A DNA stretch of 64,000 nucleotides from Adenanthera pavonina. Taxonomy: Eukaryota; Streptophyta; Magnoliopsida; Fabales; Fabaceae. The stretch spans positions 6,760,501 through 6,824,500 of the forward strand of contig JAIVEN010000012.1 of the NCBI GenBank assembly GCA_026686845.1. The letters run 5' to 3'. The first letter of the stretch is position 1. Each line of letters opens with the position of its first letter. Both the position numbers and the translations under genes were made by a program. The notes under the pieces were generated by a model. That model searched no databases, was not told the origin of the DNA, and saw only the letters and a program-made list of their open reading frames with translations. Positions 35,808 to 48,533 of the stretch are shown here, piece by piece.

Positions 35808-36845
35808 TATCGATGCAGAGCAGCAAGAGCAAAGCTTGATACTATGGATACTGAACGTGAATGGCTGATTTATGGCGACTTTCAGGATCCACCAGCTAAG
35901 GTTTTGTTTCGTTTAAAGAAATAAAGAAGTCAAAAAGAAAAGGCATCTGATTTTTTCTCTTTTTTTTTGCTATGACTGAATTATCCCTTGCATTTAAGAA
36001 TTGATGAACAAGAACATTTAGGCTTCAAAGTACACACAATTTTAAGATCAGAATTATAATTTATTATATTTTCTTGCACAAGAAAATTTAGTCTTCCACA
36101 CTTTGTTCCTATCCCATTCAATAAAAATAAACAAAAAATTATACTATAGTATACTTACTGTACACTGACAAATTAAACTGAACCCCACTCTAGCTAGCGA
36201 CAAAAAAAATCACGCGCATGACAGAATAAAATAGGATAAATCATTAAAAATTAAAAATAATGCCAATCTATTATGTTCAGTCTTACACTTTAAAATTTAA
36301 TTAGAGATATAAATCCAGTGTGTAATAATATACAATATAAATAGATATATAGCAAGTATAATTGGTCAAATTCACATCAGGTGCCAATCATGCATGGGCA
36401 GGGATCCACATAAAATAGAAAAAAATTATCCACACACGTAATTTTCAAGGCTAAATCACGATTGATTGATGGGAATGAAATATTCGTGTGTGATGAAAGA
36501 ACGCCCTCTCCCACGGCCCGCAAATGAATCTTATCTTTATCAATTTGGATGGTGACCCAAAGAAAAAAAGAGGGAAAATTCATGCATCCATGTTTTTCAT
36601 CGCTAAACTCTTTTAAGTAAATATTCAAATAAAGGGCAATTAGAGACCAAAGTAAAATTTTTATTATAAATTGGAACTAATTTTTGAATTAATTATAACG
36701 AGACCAAATATGTTTAAAAAAAAATCTTCACTTTTCCTCCCTCCCACCATCAGTGAAGCCGGCACTAACGCTGGTGCCTGCCAGTTGCTGCTCAATATAG
36801 TCAATGGTTGCTGAGTTGCTATCAACATTTAAGAGTTATAATTGG
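35808..36845. other. BURP upstream region and unassigned AT-rich DNA
   Basis: This is the 5' flank of the minus-strand BURP gene. It is AT-rich with several poly-T/A runs. No confident TATA box or other gene could be assigned. Confidence 0.4.
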
Positions 36846-37188
36846 AGTCATTCATAGTAAAATTTCAAAAATCAAGTTGCTAATAAGCGTAGGTAAGTTT
36901 CAAGTTTTGAAAAATTAAGAAGTTGCAAATTGAAGCTATTTAGTAGCTAAAATTGGAGCCTTTCATGGTAAAAATTCAGAAATCGAGTTGCAAATTTAAA
37001 ATAATGAAGTTGTGAAATCAAAATAAGAAATTACAAACTACTAGAATCATTTAATACTTTTAGAAGTTAAAAATAGAGTCTTTCATAGTAAAAATTCAAA
37101 GTAATAAATTAAGTTGCAACATTTGGATATGACATTGCAAACTAGGTACCATATAAAGCATTCAAAAGTTAAAAATGGAGAGTCTTTC
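36846..37188. repeat. Tandem array, left half (about 112-bp unit)
   Basis: Degenerate units begin at about 36,846, 36,958, 37,076 and 37,184 with the motif CTTTCATAGTAAAAATTCA and contain GAGTTGCAAATT about 30 bases later. The fourth unit is broken after CTTTC at 37,188 by element G. The array resumes at 49,881. Confidence 0.8.
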
Positions 37189-38257
37189 TGATATGGCCCT
37201 CTTGGTGGATGGCCAAGCAAACCAGAAAATAAAGCGGACACGATCTTACGAACAAAAACAAGTTGATGATCACGTGCTAAAACCAAGGAAATTCGTCCCT
37301 AAGCTCTAATAATAATGCCTACTTGGTTAATCACTCTGGTTGGTAGGTAACGAGTTCTCAAAAGAACATAAATTCAGATAATCCTCACACAAGAAAATTG
37401 AAGCAAAATAATTCTTATTCAACTTGTTAAAAAACATAGATCTAAATAAATATATTTATAATGACCCCTATAATCCTCTAGAATGATTATAAAATCTTAT
37501 ATAATAGACAATTAATTATTCCTAAAACTAATGGACTCCAAATAATAAAAAATTATTTAAATTGTGAAACAAAATCTTATGAGATTACAAGAATCTCACT
37601 TATTTGAAAATTAAATCACTCTAAATAAATATAGAAATTACTTTAAAAATGTCACTTTTTGAGAGCCACAAAGAAAGTGATCATTTTTTACTAAAAAACA
37701 TACCTAATTTATGATGTGCATGAGAGTCAAGAAGTCATAATAGACCCAAGACACTTAAAATACTAATTTGAGCCTTTGAAATACAATTAGAAACCTAATA
37801 AAGACTCAATAAATTGACTTATTTAAATAATTCAAGTTTTTTAAACATAAAGCAAAACACAAGTAAACAATTAATTAATAAACTCAAAATACTATTCACG
37901 TCATATTAATTTCATGAGTTGTAAGAGCTTGCATTTGGTCTTGAATATGAACTATTAAGGCTCCATTGGACTTCTTCATGTGCATATTAGGTACCATGGG
38001 CCTTCATTGTAATGATATAACCTCGAAATTGCTCTTGGAAGCTCTTGAATAACTCTTTTGTCCATGGACTATCCAAAACCAAGTCTTCAAAGCAAGTGGT
38101 CATTCAGTGAATCAATTCATTTGAATTTGGATTGAGAATTGGAAACACCATGCTTGTTCTTGGATTAGGACTTAGAGATGCAACCAATCCATCAAGGTAA
38201 ATGGTCACTTTCTATGAGTAGCTATGGATCCTTTGAATGTCTCCTGGATCTCCATCA
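37189..38257 (-). repeat. 3' LTR of element G
   Basis: On the minus strand it opens TGATGGAGATCC at 38,257 and closes GGGCCATATCA at 37,189, about 1069 bases. It is clearly homologous to the 5' LTR pieces 40,585-41,541 and 49,696-49,875. The terminal dinucleotides TG...CA are present at both ends. Confidence 0.9.
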
Positions 38258-38799
38258 TTCCCTCCATCCTCAAAAGAATTCATCCTCGAATCTCCATAAT
38301 CTACATGATAGGAGAGGGAACAATTAAAAAATCAAATAGATCACAATGATTAGGCTTACTCTTTAAGTTGGATTGATATGATGTCTCTTTAATCCTTGCA
38401 TAAACTTGAAGGGCAATGCTTACTTTTCACTATAGCTTTATTTCTAACCAACACCCATCTCCTGGATCAAAGATGAAGTGACTAGAGCTTGGTTCTTTAA
38501 GCCTCAACAATGGGAATCAAGTCAACATCTTTTCACCATAAGACACCTACAAAACAAACTCACAAACATCTTCTGGAAACAAGATGAAACTAAGTGGATG
38601 GGATGAAGGAAAGGAGTATGATGACACCACCCATGTAAAATGCAACTCATGTAATAAATGAAAGACACTGCTCTAATATAGGAAAAAATAGATTTACTTG
38701 ACACACTATGGGATGGAAGACCAATTGATTTATCACAAGAGTCATCACCACAAGATGTTTGGGAATTAGAAATACCTTTAGATGTAGAATCTCTTGTTT

Positions 38800-38900
38800 C
38801 AACATCTAGTGTAGATGTTGCAAAAGCTATCTCTCTTATTGATCTTTTTGCTCATCTAGTGTAGATGTTGCAAAAGCTATCTCTCTTATTGATCTTTTTG
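38800..38900. repeat. 50-bp tandem duplication
   Basis: The block beginning CATCTAGTGTAGATGTTGCA and ending ATCTTTTTGCT occurs twice in immediate succession without visible change, so the duplication is recent or recently homogenised. Confidence 0.9.
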
Positions 38901-40571
38901 CTCCATATAAGATTCACATGGATTTTGAACTATGGGAGCTTGCATCTCTTCTTTTGGTTCAATTAAGGATGATTCTTTAACTTGAATTTTCTTCTTTTGA
39001 TTTCTTCTTTTTGACAACATGAGTACATCTTCATAAATTTGTTGCGGTGTCAACGTGATTAGCTTGAACTTCCGACCTTAATTTTCATAGAGGAAATAAT
39101 TTTGCTCTTTCTATAAATAGCACTCCTTTGATGCTGCCACTACTTTCCTAATTTCAAGTGAGAATCTATTGGCACCACATCACACCATACCTCATCAAAA
39201 TAATTCCCAATAGAGAATGATACTAATACTTGGTTGTCTACCACGTTCTCTCCATATTCGTAGTCTATCCTTGTCATCATCTTTTATGGCTTGAGATGTT
39301 CAATGCAAGGCAACCCCAATTTCTCCACTAGTGTAGTACTAGCAAAGTTTCTGCAAAGGTCTACATCAATGATCACAATGCAAGCTTTATTGTTACAACG
39401 GGTATGAAACTGTCATGCATAAATGCTGAAAAACCAATCCTTTGGGGATGAATTATTACTGAGATCTTCACCTGCCATGATTAGTTAAAAAAGAAGGACC
39501 TCACAATATTGACACACCTCACATGTTTCTCTTAAATCAATGTTAAGAATCACTCATGTATAACACAATTTGGCTTTTATAAAGATGTAATCACTCTTGT
39601 CTTTTTCCACTCAAATTTTGAATTGCAAATGTTCTTAATAAAACTCAAGCAACTAAACCAAACAAAGTTTAAGAAATAAGAGCAAGCAATCATCAATTAA
39701 TAACTTAGAAAATGAGTTTCTAAATCAGATGTGTATGTAATGTGATCAATCAAGAGACAAATCAAGAGAGAGATTTTAATTCAAATATGGAGAACAAACA
39801 AAGTTAAATTCAAAAGAGATGAGGAGGATAAAATGAAGACTTGGAACACAAGAATAAGAAACAAGATGGATTAGGAAAAAAAAGGATGGAGGGTGTTACT
39901 CTAGGGGTCCAAGTAGATGACTTGGCACTTAAGTAAATGACTTGATTCCCCTACAAAAAAGAAACACACAATCAAAACAACAATGGGTGGAAAGAACAAA
40001 ATAGGAAACAACACAAAATAGGAAGGTTATGAAAGAGGAAGAAGTGTGGCGTTTAAGAAATAGAATTTAGAAAAGTAAATGACTTGAGTTGCAAGTAGAA
40101 AATATCTCACCAATAGAGTGCGTAACTTCCAATAACTTGTAGTAGCCTTAAACTTAATTATCAAGTAATGCTACAAAATAGGAAACCAAAGAAAGTAGTA
40201 AATATGATTTTTTTCACTATTTTTTCTCTCTCTTTTTTTTCCACACTTCTCTTTTTTTTAGTGTGCTATCCACTTTTTTTTTTCACTTTTTTTGGACAAA
40301 TTTTTTTCACTGAATAGTATGACTCAAGCAACACAAAACACAAATAGTGACAACACTAAGAAAGCCATAGGTGGAGGAAAGGAGAAGATGATGATAATGA
40401 AAACATGCAACACAAACACTCACAAGCAAGACACCACAAAGGAGAAGAAAGGACAAACAAATCTAGACCAAGGAAAACACAAGGAAAAGGACGAATATAA
40501 GGACACAAGAAGAAGATGTGAAAGAAGGGAAATGAGGCATGAAGAATACAATACCCTTGACTCAAACCTGA

Positions 40572-40583
40572 TCTCTGATGCCA
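40572..40583 (-). other. Primer binding site of element G
   Basis: The minus strand reads TGGCATCAGAGA one base after the 5' LTR. It differs by little from TGGTATCAGAGC, the complement of the plant initiator-methionine tRNA 3' end, so minus-strand synthesis probably used that tRNA. Confidence 0.75.
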
Positions 40584-40584
40584 A

Positions 40585-41541
40585 TTGCTATGCCCCTCTT
40601 GGTAGATGACCAAGCAAACCCGAAAATACAATGGAAAAGATCTCACGAACAAGAACAAGTTGATGATCACATGCTAGAACCAACGAAATTCATCCCTAAG
40701 CTCTAATGATGACGCTTACTTGGTTGATCACTCTGGTTGGTAGGTCATGAGTTCTCAAAAGAACACAAATTCATATAATCCTCACACAAGAGAATTGAAG
40801 GAAAATAACTCTTATTCAACTTGTTAAAAAGCGTAGGTCTAAATAAATATATTTATAATGACCCCTACAATCCTCTAGAATGATTAGAAAATCTTATAAA
40901 ATAGGCAATTAATTATTCATAAACTAATGGACTCCAAATAATAGAAAATTACTTAAATTGTGTAACTAAATCTTACAAGATTACAAAAATCTCACATATT
41001 TGGAAACTAAATCACTCTACAATATTCCAACTTATTGACCAAGTAAGAATATCCTAGAAGATATAAGATAACACAAAATAAATATGGAAATTACTTTAAA
41101 AACATCACTGTTTGAGAGCCATAAAGAAAGTGACATTTTTTACTCAAAAACATACCTAATTTATGGTTTACATGAGAGCCAAGTAGTCATAATGGACTTA
41201 AGACACTTAAAATACTAATTTGAGCCTTTGGAAATACAATTAGCAATCCAATAAGGACTAAATAAATGGACTTGTTTAAATAATTCAAGTTTTTCCCAAT
41301 TAAACATAAAACAAAGCACAAGTAAAAAATTAATTAATGAGCCCAAAATACTATTCATGTCATATTAATTTTATGGGCTAGAAGAGCTTGCATTGGGCTT
41401 AAATATGAACTATTAAGGCTCCACTGGACTTCTTCATGTGCATATTAGGTATCATGGGCCTTCATTGTAATGATATAAGCTAAAAATTGCTCTTGGAAGC
41501 TCTTGAATAACTCCTTTGTCCATGAACTCTCCAGAACCAAG
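40585..41541 (-). repeat. 5' LTR of G, first part
   Basis: Homologous to 37,189-38,100 of the 3' LTR. It is interrupted at 41,542 by LTR T2 after ACCAAG (41,536-41,541). The remainder is 49,696-49,875. Confidence 0.88.
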
Positions 41542-42639
41542 TGTAATATCCTTACTTTTATGGGATGTTATAAAATAAATAAAAGATGAGAAACAAAGTA
41601 AAACGAAAAGGCTATATATATAATCGGGCTTTAAAATGAATTAATTTCTCATTTAATTTTCAGAAGAAGTTATGTTTGGTTTTTAATTGGAATTAATTTT
41701 CCATAAGGTCCTTAACAGAAATTAATTCCAGAACATACCCTGGAAAATATCCAATGTACCACTTGAATGAAAGCCCGCTGAGCGCAATGGTATAAGTATT
41801 GCTTAGCCGGGAGGTCCAGGTTAAGAGATAGACGAATTTAAAGTTAGTGAGAATAATGAGAAAGAAATAATAAAAAATTGATCTTTGGGTATAATTACAA
41901 GAAAATGCTCGAAAGAATAAATAATTATATTTTTGACCCGGCCTAGGGGTAGAACGGTCATTTCTCAGATTAAAAGTAAAATGTAAATAATGCATTTTAG
42001 GTCCGAAAATGAAAAAGTTGAGATCATAAAATGCACAAATAATTGAGAAAAATGAAGAGACACCGCTAAGCACAAAGAAGGGCAAATATGTTATTTTTCC
42101 TAGTTAACTGAAAAAATAAGAAATTTATATTTTGTCCCCAAGAAATAAGAATACTTGTAATTTTGTCCCTGAAGGAATAAATTCACGTGGGGAGGAAATG
42201 AAAATAAGTTTAGGAAAAATTACAGTTAATGACCCGAAAGTTTAAAAAATTATAAATTTACCCCGAGTTAAGGGTATTTTTGGAAATATGAAAAATTATA
42301 GTTAAAATAAAATTTTCAATAAGCTAAACCCAATGCAATATAGTAAGGAATCTATTGAAATCAAAATAATATTTATTGGGTAATTAGGATTTAATATTAA
42401 TATTTTACCCGATAAATGACAATTTAGACTGCAAGAAAAGACAATATTGATTCAAGGACAATTATTAGAACTTACTAAAATATATTTTGGGTTAAGATAA
42501 TGGTTTTGGACTAAAACTAATTTTTGGATAGTCTTGTACCAATTTAAGAACAATTTCGGCAAAAATAGTTAATCGGTACGGGTGAATTCAATCGGTAAAG
42601 GGTATTTTGCTGCATAAAAAATTATTTAAAAAATTTTCT

Positions 42640-44024
42640 AGAGCTTGTGCTCTGTTTTCTAGAGCTTTCACAATCTCGCTAAGCATTTCCACAATGTGCT
42701 TTCCAATCCCCTTGTGATTTCCCCTCACAAATAAATCTATCTTTAAGATGAAGATTATATTGTTTACAAAGATATAACTCTCTTGAATATAGTAAATATG
42801 AAGATTAAAGTACATATATTGAAGTTGAGAGGGTAAAAGTTTTTGAGAAGAAGATTTGGCAGAGTTTCAGTATATACAAGTTTGATTCGTTACCCACAAC
42901 TTCAAATGATATTATATTTATAGATTTAGGTCTCATATGTCTGTTAGAGACAAAATCTATCCGTTGGAGAAGTTATCCAACTGTTACTCTGAAAAACTAT
43001 CCGTTAACCAACAACATTTAATGCTTCTGACATACTGAAATTTGAATTTTGGTTGGTCAACAGAAGAATTTTGAAGGAACCAAAGGTTAAAGCTTCTAAC
43101 GTTGAAACACTGAAGTTCGTCTGTTCATGAAGTGAAATTCGAATTCTGAAACTTAGAAAATGTTTCCATGTTGTGACATACAAATTTTCAAGAAGAAAGT
43201 TTTTCTGTTAAGTGTGAACAGTGTTTTCAATTTTCTACAATGCCCTCGAAATTCGAATTTTGGAACCCTGAAATTCGTCTGTCCGTAGTACGTTCAAGAG
43301 ACACAGTAGTTCACTTTCTTCAAAATTCGAATTTTGAAAGAGTGACGTTCGTCTGTCAAAGAGTCATCTCTTCAGACTTACTTCAACATCGAAATTTCAA
43401 AACTTTGTTACTCGTATGTCAGAATTTCATTTTGACAGACTCACGGCCTAAGCTTCTAAAATTAGAATTTTAATGTTCAAAGTTCGTCTGTCAGAGAGCA
43501 ATTTTGAAGCTCAAGATAATCTTGATTTCAGATGAACTTTAACATTATTTCAGACGAATTTCTTTAGTTTTCACAAATTGCATTTTGTCTGGAATTCGAA
43601 TTTTGAAGACTTAAAGTTCGTCTGTCTCTAAGAAACTTCTTTCTGACTCATATGAAAATTCAAATTTTGGTAAATCAAAATTCGTCTGTCAGAGAAGAAT
43701 CTCTTCAGACTTATTCAGTTTCAGCTCGAAATTCGAATTTCCAAAGGCAAAGTTCAAATTTCCAACATGATAGTTCAATATAAACTTTTCAAACTTCGTC
43801 TGTGGTGGGTATTTTTCAAATATTTCATAATCTAACATAAAATCAAGGTTTTAAAATGTTTTTTCACCAAATCAAAATCTTTTACCCATGTCAAAAGATC
43901 CTACAACTATCCTAGCAATGATTACTCAGATTTTCTTCACTTGAGACATTTTGAGCTCCTTTGATATCTTCAATTCAAGCTCTTCAATGCTGGTTTGGAA
44001 TCATCAAAACTTCTTGATTCAACA
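42640..44024 (-). repeat. 3' LTR of E (M2, U5 end truncated)
   Basis: On the minus strand it opens TGTTGAATCAAGAAGTTTTG at 44,024, right after the polypurine tract. TTCGTCTGTC and AAATTCGAATTT modules recur through 43,020-43,800. A minus-strand TATAAATA is at 42,915-42,922. The terminal CACCCCCCTCTTGGG...TCTAACA part is missing. Confidence 0.85.
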
Positions 44025-44113
44025 TTCTCCCTCTTTTTGATGATGACAAAACAACATACAAACTGGATTAGTACTTGGGTTTACTTTTACAAGCTCCCCC
44101 TCAACATGTGCAT
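44025..44113 (-). other. Polypurine tracts of E
   Basis: The minus strand reads AAAAAGAGGGAGAA at 44,025-44,038 against the LTR, and a second TTGAGGGGGAGCTT about 55 bases upstream. The paired arrangement is the same as in element B at 13,447-13,521. Confidence 0.8.
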
Positions 44114-44341
44114 TATATTTCAAAAGATATTATATAAAGCAGATCAAGTGAAGATGTTCAAAGAGTAATGTGTACAAAACATTGCAACAAAGAAATTCAT
44201 TCATTTAATCAAATGATGCTGTACAAAAACCAAATTAATCAAAGTTCTAATACACAATACAAAATGCAAACATTCAAAACAGAAACAGAAACACAAAGCA
44301 CTACAAGATGACTCAAGCCTAAGATTTAAACAAGTCTTCAA

Positions 44342-46552
44342 TCACTTCTTATTTGGCTTGGTCTTCTTGTTGTATGTTTTCCCTTTCCCAGATGGCTCAG
44401 CAGCAGCAGACTTTCCAGTAGCAGACTTTCCAGTTTGCTCAATCTTCTCCCCCTTTTTGGCATCATCAAGAAGGCCAACAAAATCAGCAGGAGGAGGGAT
44501 CTGAGAGACAGGAATAGCTAGAAGTCGCACAGGAGCAAAAGGAATTTCTGACTGGACTGGTGTAGGAGGCTCTGCAGGCTCAGGACTTGCTTCTTTATCA
44601 TCAGAGATCTCAAGCAGCTCTTGCATTTCCTACCTGAAAAGAGCCAACTGAGCTCTCTGTTCCTTTGAAAGCCCATAAGCAGCAAGAGAGGGAGGAGCTG
44701 GTTCATCAGGGCGAAACATTTCTTCCAGCCTTCTCGTCTGAGCTTGCAACAGAGCATTGTGAGCAATAGCTATATAATCAACAATAGGTACAATGCTTCT
44801 TTCTTCATTGCTCACACCCTCCTGCGTAGAAGAGGTTGAAATGGCTGCAACCAATCTTTCAACTTGCTCTGATTCTTGAATGGACAAAATTGAACCCTGA
44901 GCATCTTCTTGCATAGGCTCATGAGGGCTTGTTTCTTGAAGTCCTTCCTCTTCCAAGCCATAGTCCAAGGGTGGACTAGGACTTGGTGTTCTCATTGTAC
45001 CAGCGCCATCTATATCATCATCATGGTCAGAGGAGGCAATCTCGAATGGGCTTGGAGGCTCAGGAGTTGGAGATTGGACAGGCATAGAGAACCCTGGCTG
45101 AAGTGGAGCTAAAATGGTAGGGATTGCACTTCTGATATCTTTATAAGCATCAGCAACCACTTTCATGTTAACAGCCAACTGATGGATCTAATCTTGCAGA
45201 TGAGCAAATTTGGCATTTTGCTCATCTCTGATGCTGAGAATGAGTGTAGACAGACTGTCATACAACTCAGTGATCTTGGTTGGCTTAGCATGAGAGGAGG
45301 GAGTGGATGGAATGTGAGTGGGCTTGAAGGGAGATGGGATAGGTACAGAGGGCTGTGGAGTAGGTCTGACAGGAGCCTCAGAAGTACCCTCTTGCTGTAG
45401 GGAGGCACCTTCAACAAAGAATAGATCTTCAGTTCTTCCTGCTACCTTTCCAACCCATCTTCCTTCATCCTATTCAATACCCATTCTTTGCAGTTCTTCC
45501 TCCTTGAAGATCTCTATGGGCTTACCCTTTCCCTTCTCAAGATGTTGTATTCTTGCATACTGCAGAATTCTTGAGATGATAGCAGCATAAGGGAGTGTTG
45601 AGTCCTTTCTCTGATCTCTTGCCTTGATCATGCGTTGGAGAATGATGTGTCCTATATTAATTAGTTTCCTATGCATGATTGCAGCCATGACATGTGCCTC
45701 TGCCCTGGTTATCAGATTGAAGCTGCCTCATTTGTTGAATATGATCCTGGACACTATGTAGTGCAGGATCCTCACTTGAACACTGAGGTCTGTGGGCTTC
45801 AATATGTTTATTGATGGCTAATTTTCCTTCCTTCTGAATAATGTCATCAGAATTGTGCTCTCCTTGTAGTTCAGAAAGGGGCCACTTTCTACATCAGCCG
45901 TATCTGCCTCATCCATGTACCCAGAGGCAGTGATGTCAATCTTGAAGCCATCTTGCCCCGGGATTTCCAGCACCTCGTTGAATGTCTCATCAGTGAGCCA
46001 AATGGTCCTTGATCTCAGATTGATAGCCCACTTCTTCTTCTTGCTGTTGTATTTTAAAGAGGCATACCATGACTTTACTACTTCATCATCATATCTTTCC
46101 AATACTTCCAACAGATTCTTGTATCTCATCATCCATATACCAGCATCAAAACTATTTGAGACCAAGAAATCTTCCAAGTTTACACAATGTGGCTTGATTA
46201 CCTTCTTGTTGGCAAACTTAGTGGAGTATTCCTCTTGAATCTGTGGAGTACTCCATAATGGCAGAGTGGTAAGCTCATATTCCCCAGATTCAGTGTTTGA
46301 GGTTGAAGCAGGAGCATCAGGTTCAGCAGCAACAGGAATAGGGACCGAAGGTCTTGTTATCTTTGAAGAAGAGGGTTCAGCCTTCTTTGATTCTCCCTTG
46401 GGTGTAGATTTTTGCCGTTTAGAAGGAGTTCCCTTGCTGGATTCGACCATTCTCTTCGGTTTTTCTCCTTCTTTCGTGGCATATTGGGATTTAACAGAAC
46501 GTTTTGGGCGAGCTTCTCCTTTGCTAGTTCCTGGATTCTTGAATATTGCCAT
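44342..46552 (-). pseudogene. Sirevirus env-like ORF of element E
   Basis: The frame starts MAIFKNPGTSKGEARPKRS at 46,552 with a strongly basic first 70 residues. It continues KPHCVNLEDFLVSNSF, EVVKSWYASL, RSRTIWLTDETFNEVL; after a stop near 45,818 it resumes LHYIVSRIIFNK and MAAIMHRKLINIGHIILQ (to 45,470). The C-terminal half (45,417-44,342) is rich in Pro, Ser, Thr, Glu with LDYGLEEEG, and ends in KKGEK...NKKTKPNKK. It aligns with B's ORF at 11,029-13,206 from end to end. Only a few stops break about 730 codons, fewer than in any gag-pol here. The role is unknown. I see no signal peptide or membrane segment. Confidence 0.78.
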
Positions 46553-47354
46553 TTTCGCGGATGAATGTTGAAGAATGATGCAAGGAATAGGTTTAAAGGA
46601 TGCGAAAGGAAGTTTAATCAGTGGGAAATGATGGTTTTGGATCAGAATTGAAGAGGATTGAATGCAGGATTAGAACAGGCTCAGAGAGAATAGGAATAGG
46701 GTTGCATCTGTTCAAATGTAAACTGTCGATTTTAACGTATGTAACCGTCTGACAGACGAATTTTGAAGGCTCAAAATTTGAACTTCAGAAAGTTACAAGC
46801 TAAACCATTTAGTAAAGCTTACTGACAGACAAATTTTCTTTAGAAAGTTCATCTGACAGTGGCTTAGCTCAAGCAATCACAAGATGAATAGATGAACTTT
46901 GTTTCAACAAAGTTCAAATTTTCAAGAGAAAACACCAAGCAGCAAGCAAACCACCAAACAACAGACGAATTAAGCATGGAAAACTTCATCTTTCAAAGAT
47001 TCAACATTGAGGAGCATGTTTCAACAGACGAATTTTAAGTTAGAAATTTGAATTTCTCAACTTTGTGAAAGTTGTCCAACATTCGTATGTTAAGAAGCAA
47101 ACATTAGTATAATTATCATGTTGGACAGTCATAACTTTGAAATTTTGTTCTTTAAAATTCGAATTTTGAAGGATCAACAGACGAATTTTGGGGCATCACT
47201 GAGAACTGTTCCTTCTAATAACAGGCTGAAGTTCGTCTGTTGGATATGCAAAATTTGAATGTTGACCATGCTGACTTCCTCATAAACTAAGTTTTTCACT
47301 AAAATTCGTCTAACACATACTCAATATACGAATTTCAACTATAACACATACTCA
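46553..47354 (-). repeat. Pol-env spacer of E with family-A modules
   Basis: Non-coding. It repeats ACAGACGAATTTT and AAATTTGAA/AAATTCGAATTT motifs (about 46,750, 46,820, 46,965, 47,025, 47,155, 47,180, 47,232), the same modules as in the family's LTRs. A 16-base TAACACATACTCAATA repeat occurs twice at 47,304-47,353, just before the LTR join, which suggests slippage or repair at that junction. Confidence 0.75.
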
Positions 47355-48533
47355 ATAGAAGATTTGGCAGAGTTTCAGTATATACAAGTTTGATTCGTTA
47401 CCCACAACTTCAAATGATGTTATATTTATAGATTTAGGTCTCATATGTCCATTAGAGACAAAATCTATCCGTTGGAGAAGTTATCCAATGGTTACTCTGA
47501 AAAACTATCCGTTAACCATCCGCATTTAATGCTTCTGACATACTGAAATTTGAATTTTGGTTGGTCAACAGAAGAATTTTGAAGGAACCAAAGGTTAAAG
47601 CTTCCAACGTTGAAACACTGAAGTTCGTCTGTTCATGAAGTGAAATTTGAATTTTGAAACTTAGAAAATGTTTCCATGTTGTGATATACAAATTTTCAAG
47701 AAGAAAGTTTTTCTATTAAGAGTGAACAGTGTTTTTAATTTTCTACAGTGCCCTCGAAATTCGAATTTTGGAACCCTGAAGTTCGTCTGTCTGTAGTACG
47801 TTCAAGAGACACAGTAGTTCACTTTCTTCAAAGTTCGAATTTTGAAAAAGTGAAGTTCATCTGTCAGAGAGTCATCTCTTCAGACTTACTTCAACATTCG
47901 AAATTTCAAAACTTTGTTACTTGTATGTCAGAATTTCATTTTGACAGACTCACGGCCTAAGCTTCTGAAATTCAAATTTTAATGTTCAAAGTTCGTCTGT
48001 CAGAGAGCAATTTTGAAGCTCAAGATAATCTTGATTTCAGATGAACTTTAACATTATTTCCGACAAATTTCTTTGGTTTTCACAAATTGCATTTTGTCTA
48101 AAATTTGAATTTTGAAGACTTAAAGTTCGTCTGTCTCTAAGAAGCTTTTTCTGGCTCATATGAAAATTCAAATTTTGGTAAATCAAAATTCGTCTGTCAG
48201 AGAAGAATCTCTTCAGACTTATTCAGTTTCAGCTCGAAATTCGAATTTCCAAAGGCAAAGTTCAAATTTCCAACATGACAGTTCAATATAAACTTTTCAA
48301 ACTTTGTCTGTTGGTGGGTATTTTTCAAATATTTCATAATCTAACATAAAATCAAGGTTTTAAAATGTTTTTTCACCAAATCAAAATCTTTTACCCATGT
48401 CAAAAGATCCTACAACTATCCTAGCAATGATTACTCAGATTTTCTTCACTTGAGACACTATGAGCTCCTTTGATATCTTCAATTCAAGCTCTTCAATGTT
48501 GGTTTGAAATCATCAAAACTTCTTGATTCAACA
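47355..48533 (-). repeat. 5' LTR of E (M3, U5 end truncated)
   Basis: Nearly the same sequence as M2 from the agaagatttggcagag block to TGTTGAATCAAG at 48,533. The U5 half and the primer site that should follow on the left are missing, so the deletion removed the LTR end together with gag and pol. Confidence 0.85.

Larger units (their letters stand above)
38258..40584 (-). pseudogene. Internal region of G: protease remnant and pol tail
   Basis: Minus-strand reading at about 39,400-39,000 gives CIVIIDVDLCRNFAS, then VDNQVLVSFSIGNYFDE, CDVVPIDSHLKLGK and TPQQIYEDVLMLSK, the conserved string of a plant gypsy protease and protease-RT linker. The expected DSG active site is DVD and stops interrupt it. 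Just before the polypurine tract the frame YGDSRMNSFEDGGNDG (about 38,310-38,260) matches the pol end of element F (YGDLRTNPFEEGRND). The first part (40,570-39,500) is leader-like. A 50-bp direct duplication lies at about 38,800-38,900. Confidence 0.75.
42640..48533 (-). mobile_element. Sirevirus derivative E: two LTRs plus env-like ORF only
   Basis: Two minus-strand family-A LTR copies (about 42,640-44,024 and 47,355-48,533) differ at only a few per cent of sites by eye and flank 3.3 kb. That interval has the polypurine tract, the env-like ORF and part of the pol-env spacer. Primer site, gag, protease, integrase, RT and RNase H are all absent, and both LTRs lack their U5 ends at the left. 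The right boundary is exact (TGTTGAATCAAG at 48,533 on the minus strand). The left is within about 15 bases of 42,640. Confidence 0.85.

Noticed and set aside
40292..40609. Plus-strand frame of 105 codons rich in Lys/Asn/Thr
   Set aside because: It overlaps the primer site and leader of minus-strand element G and has only low-complexity content.
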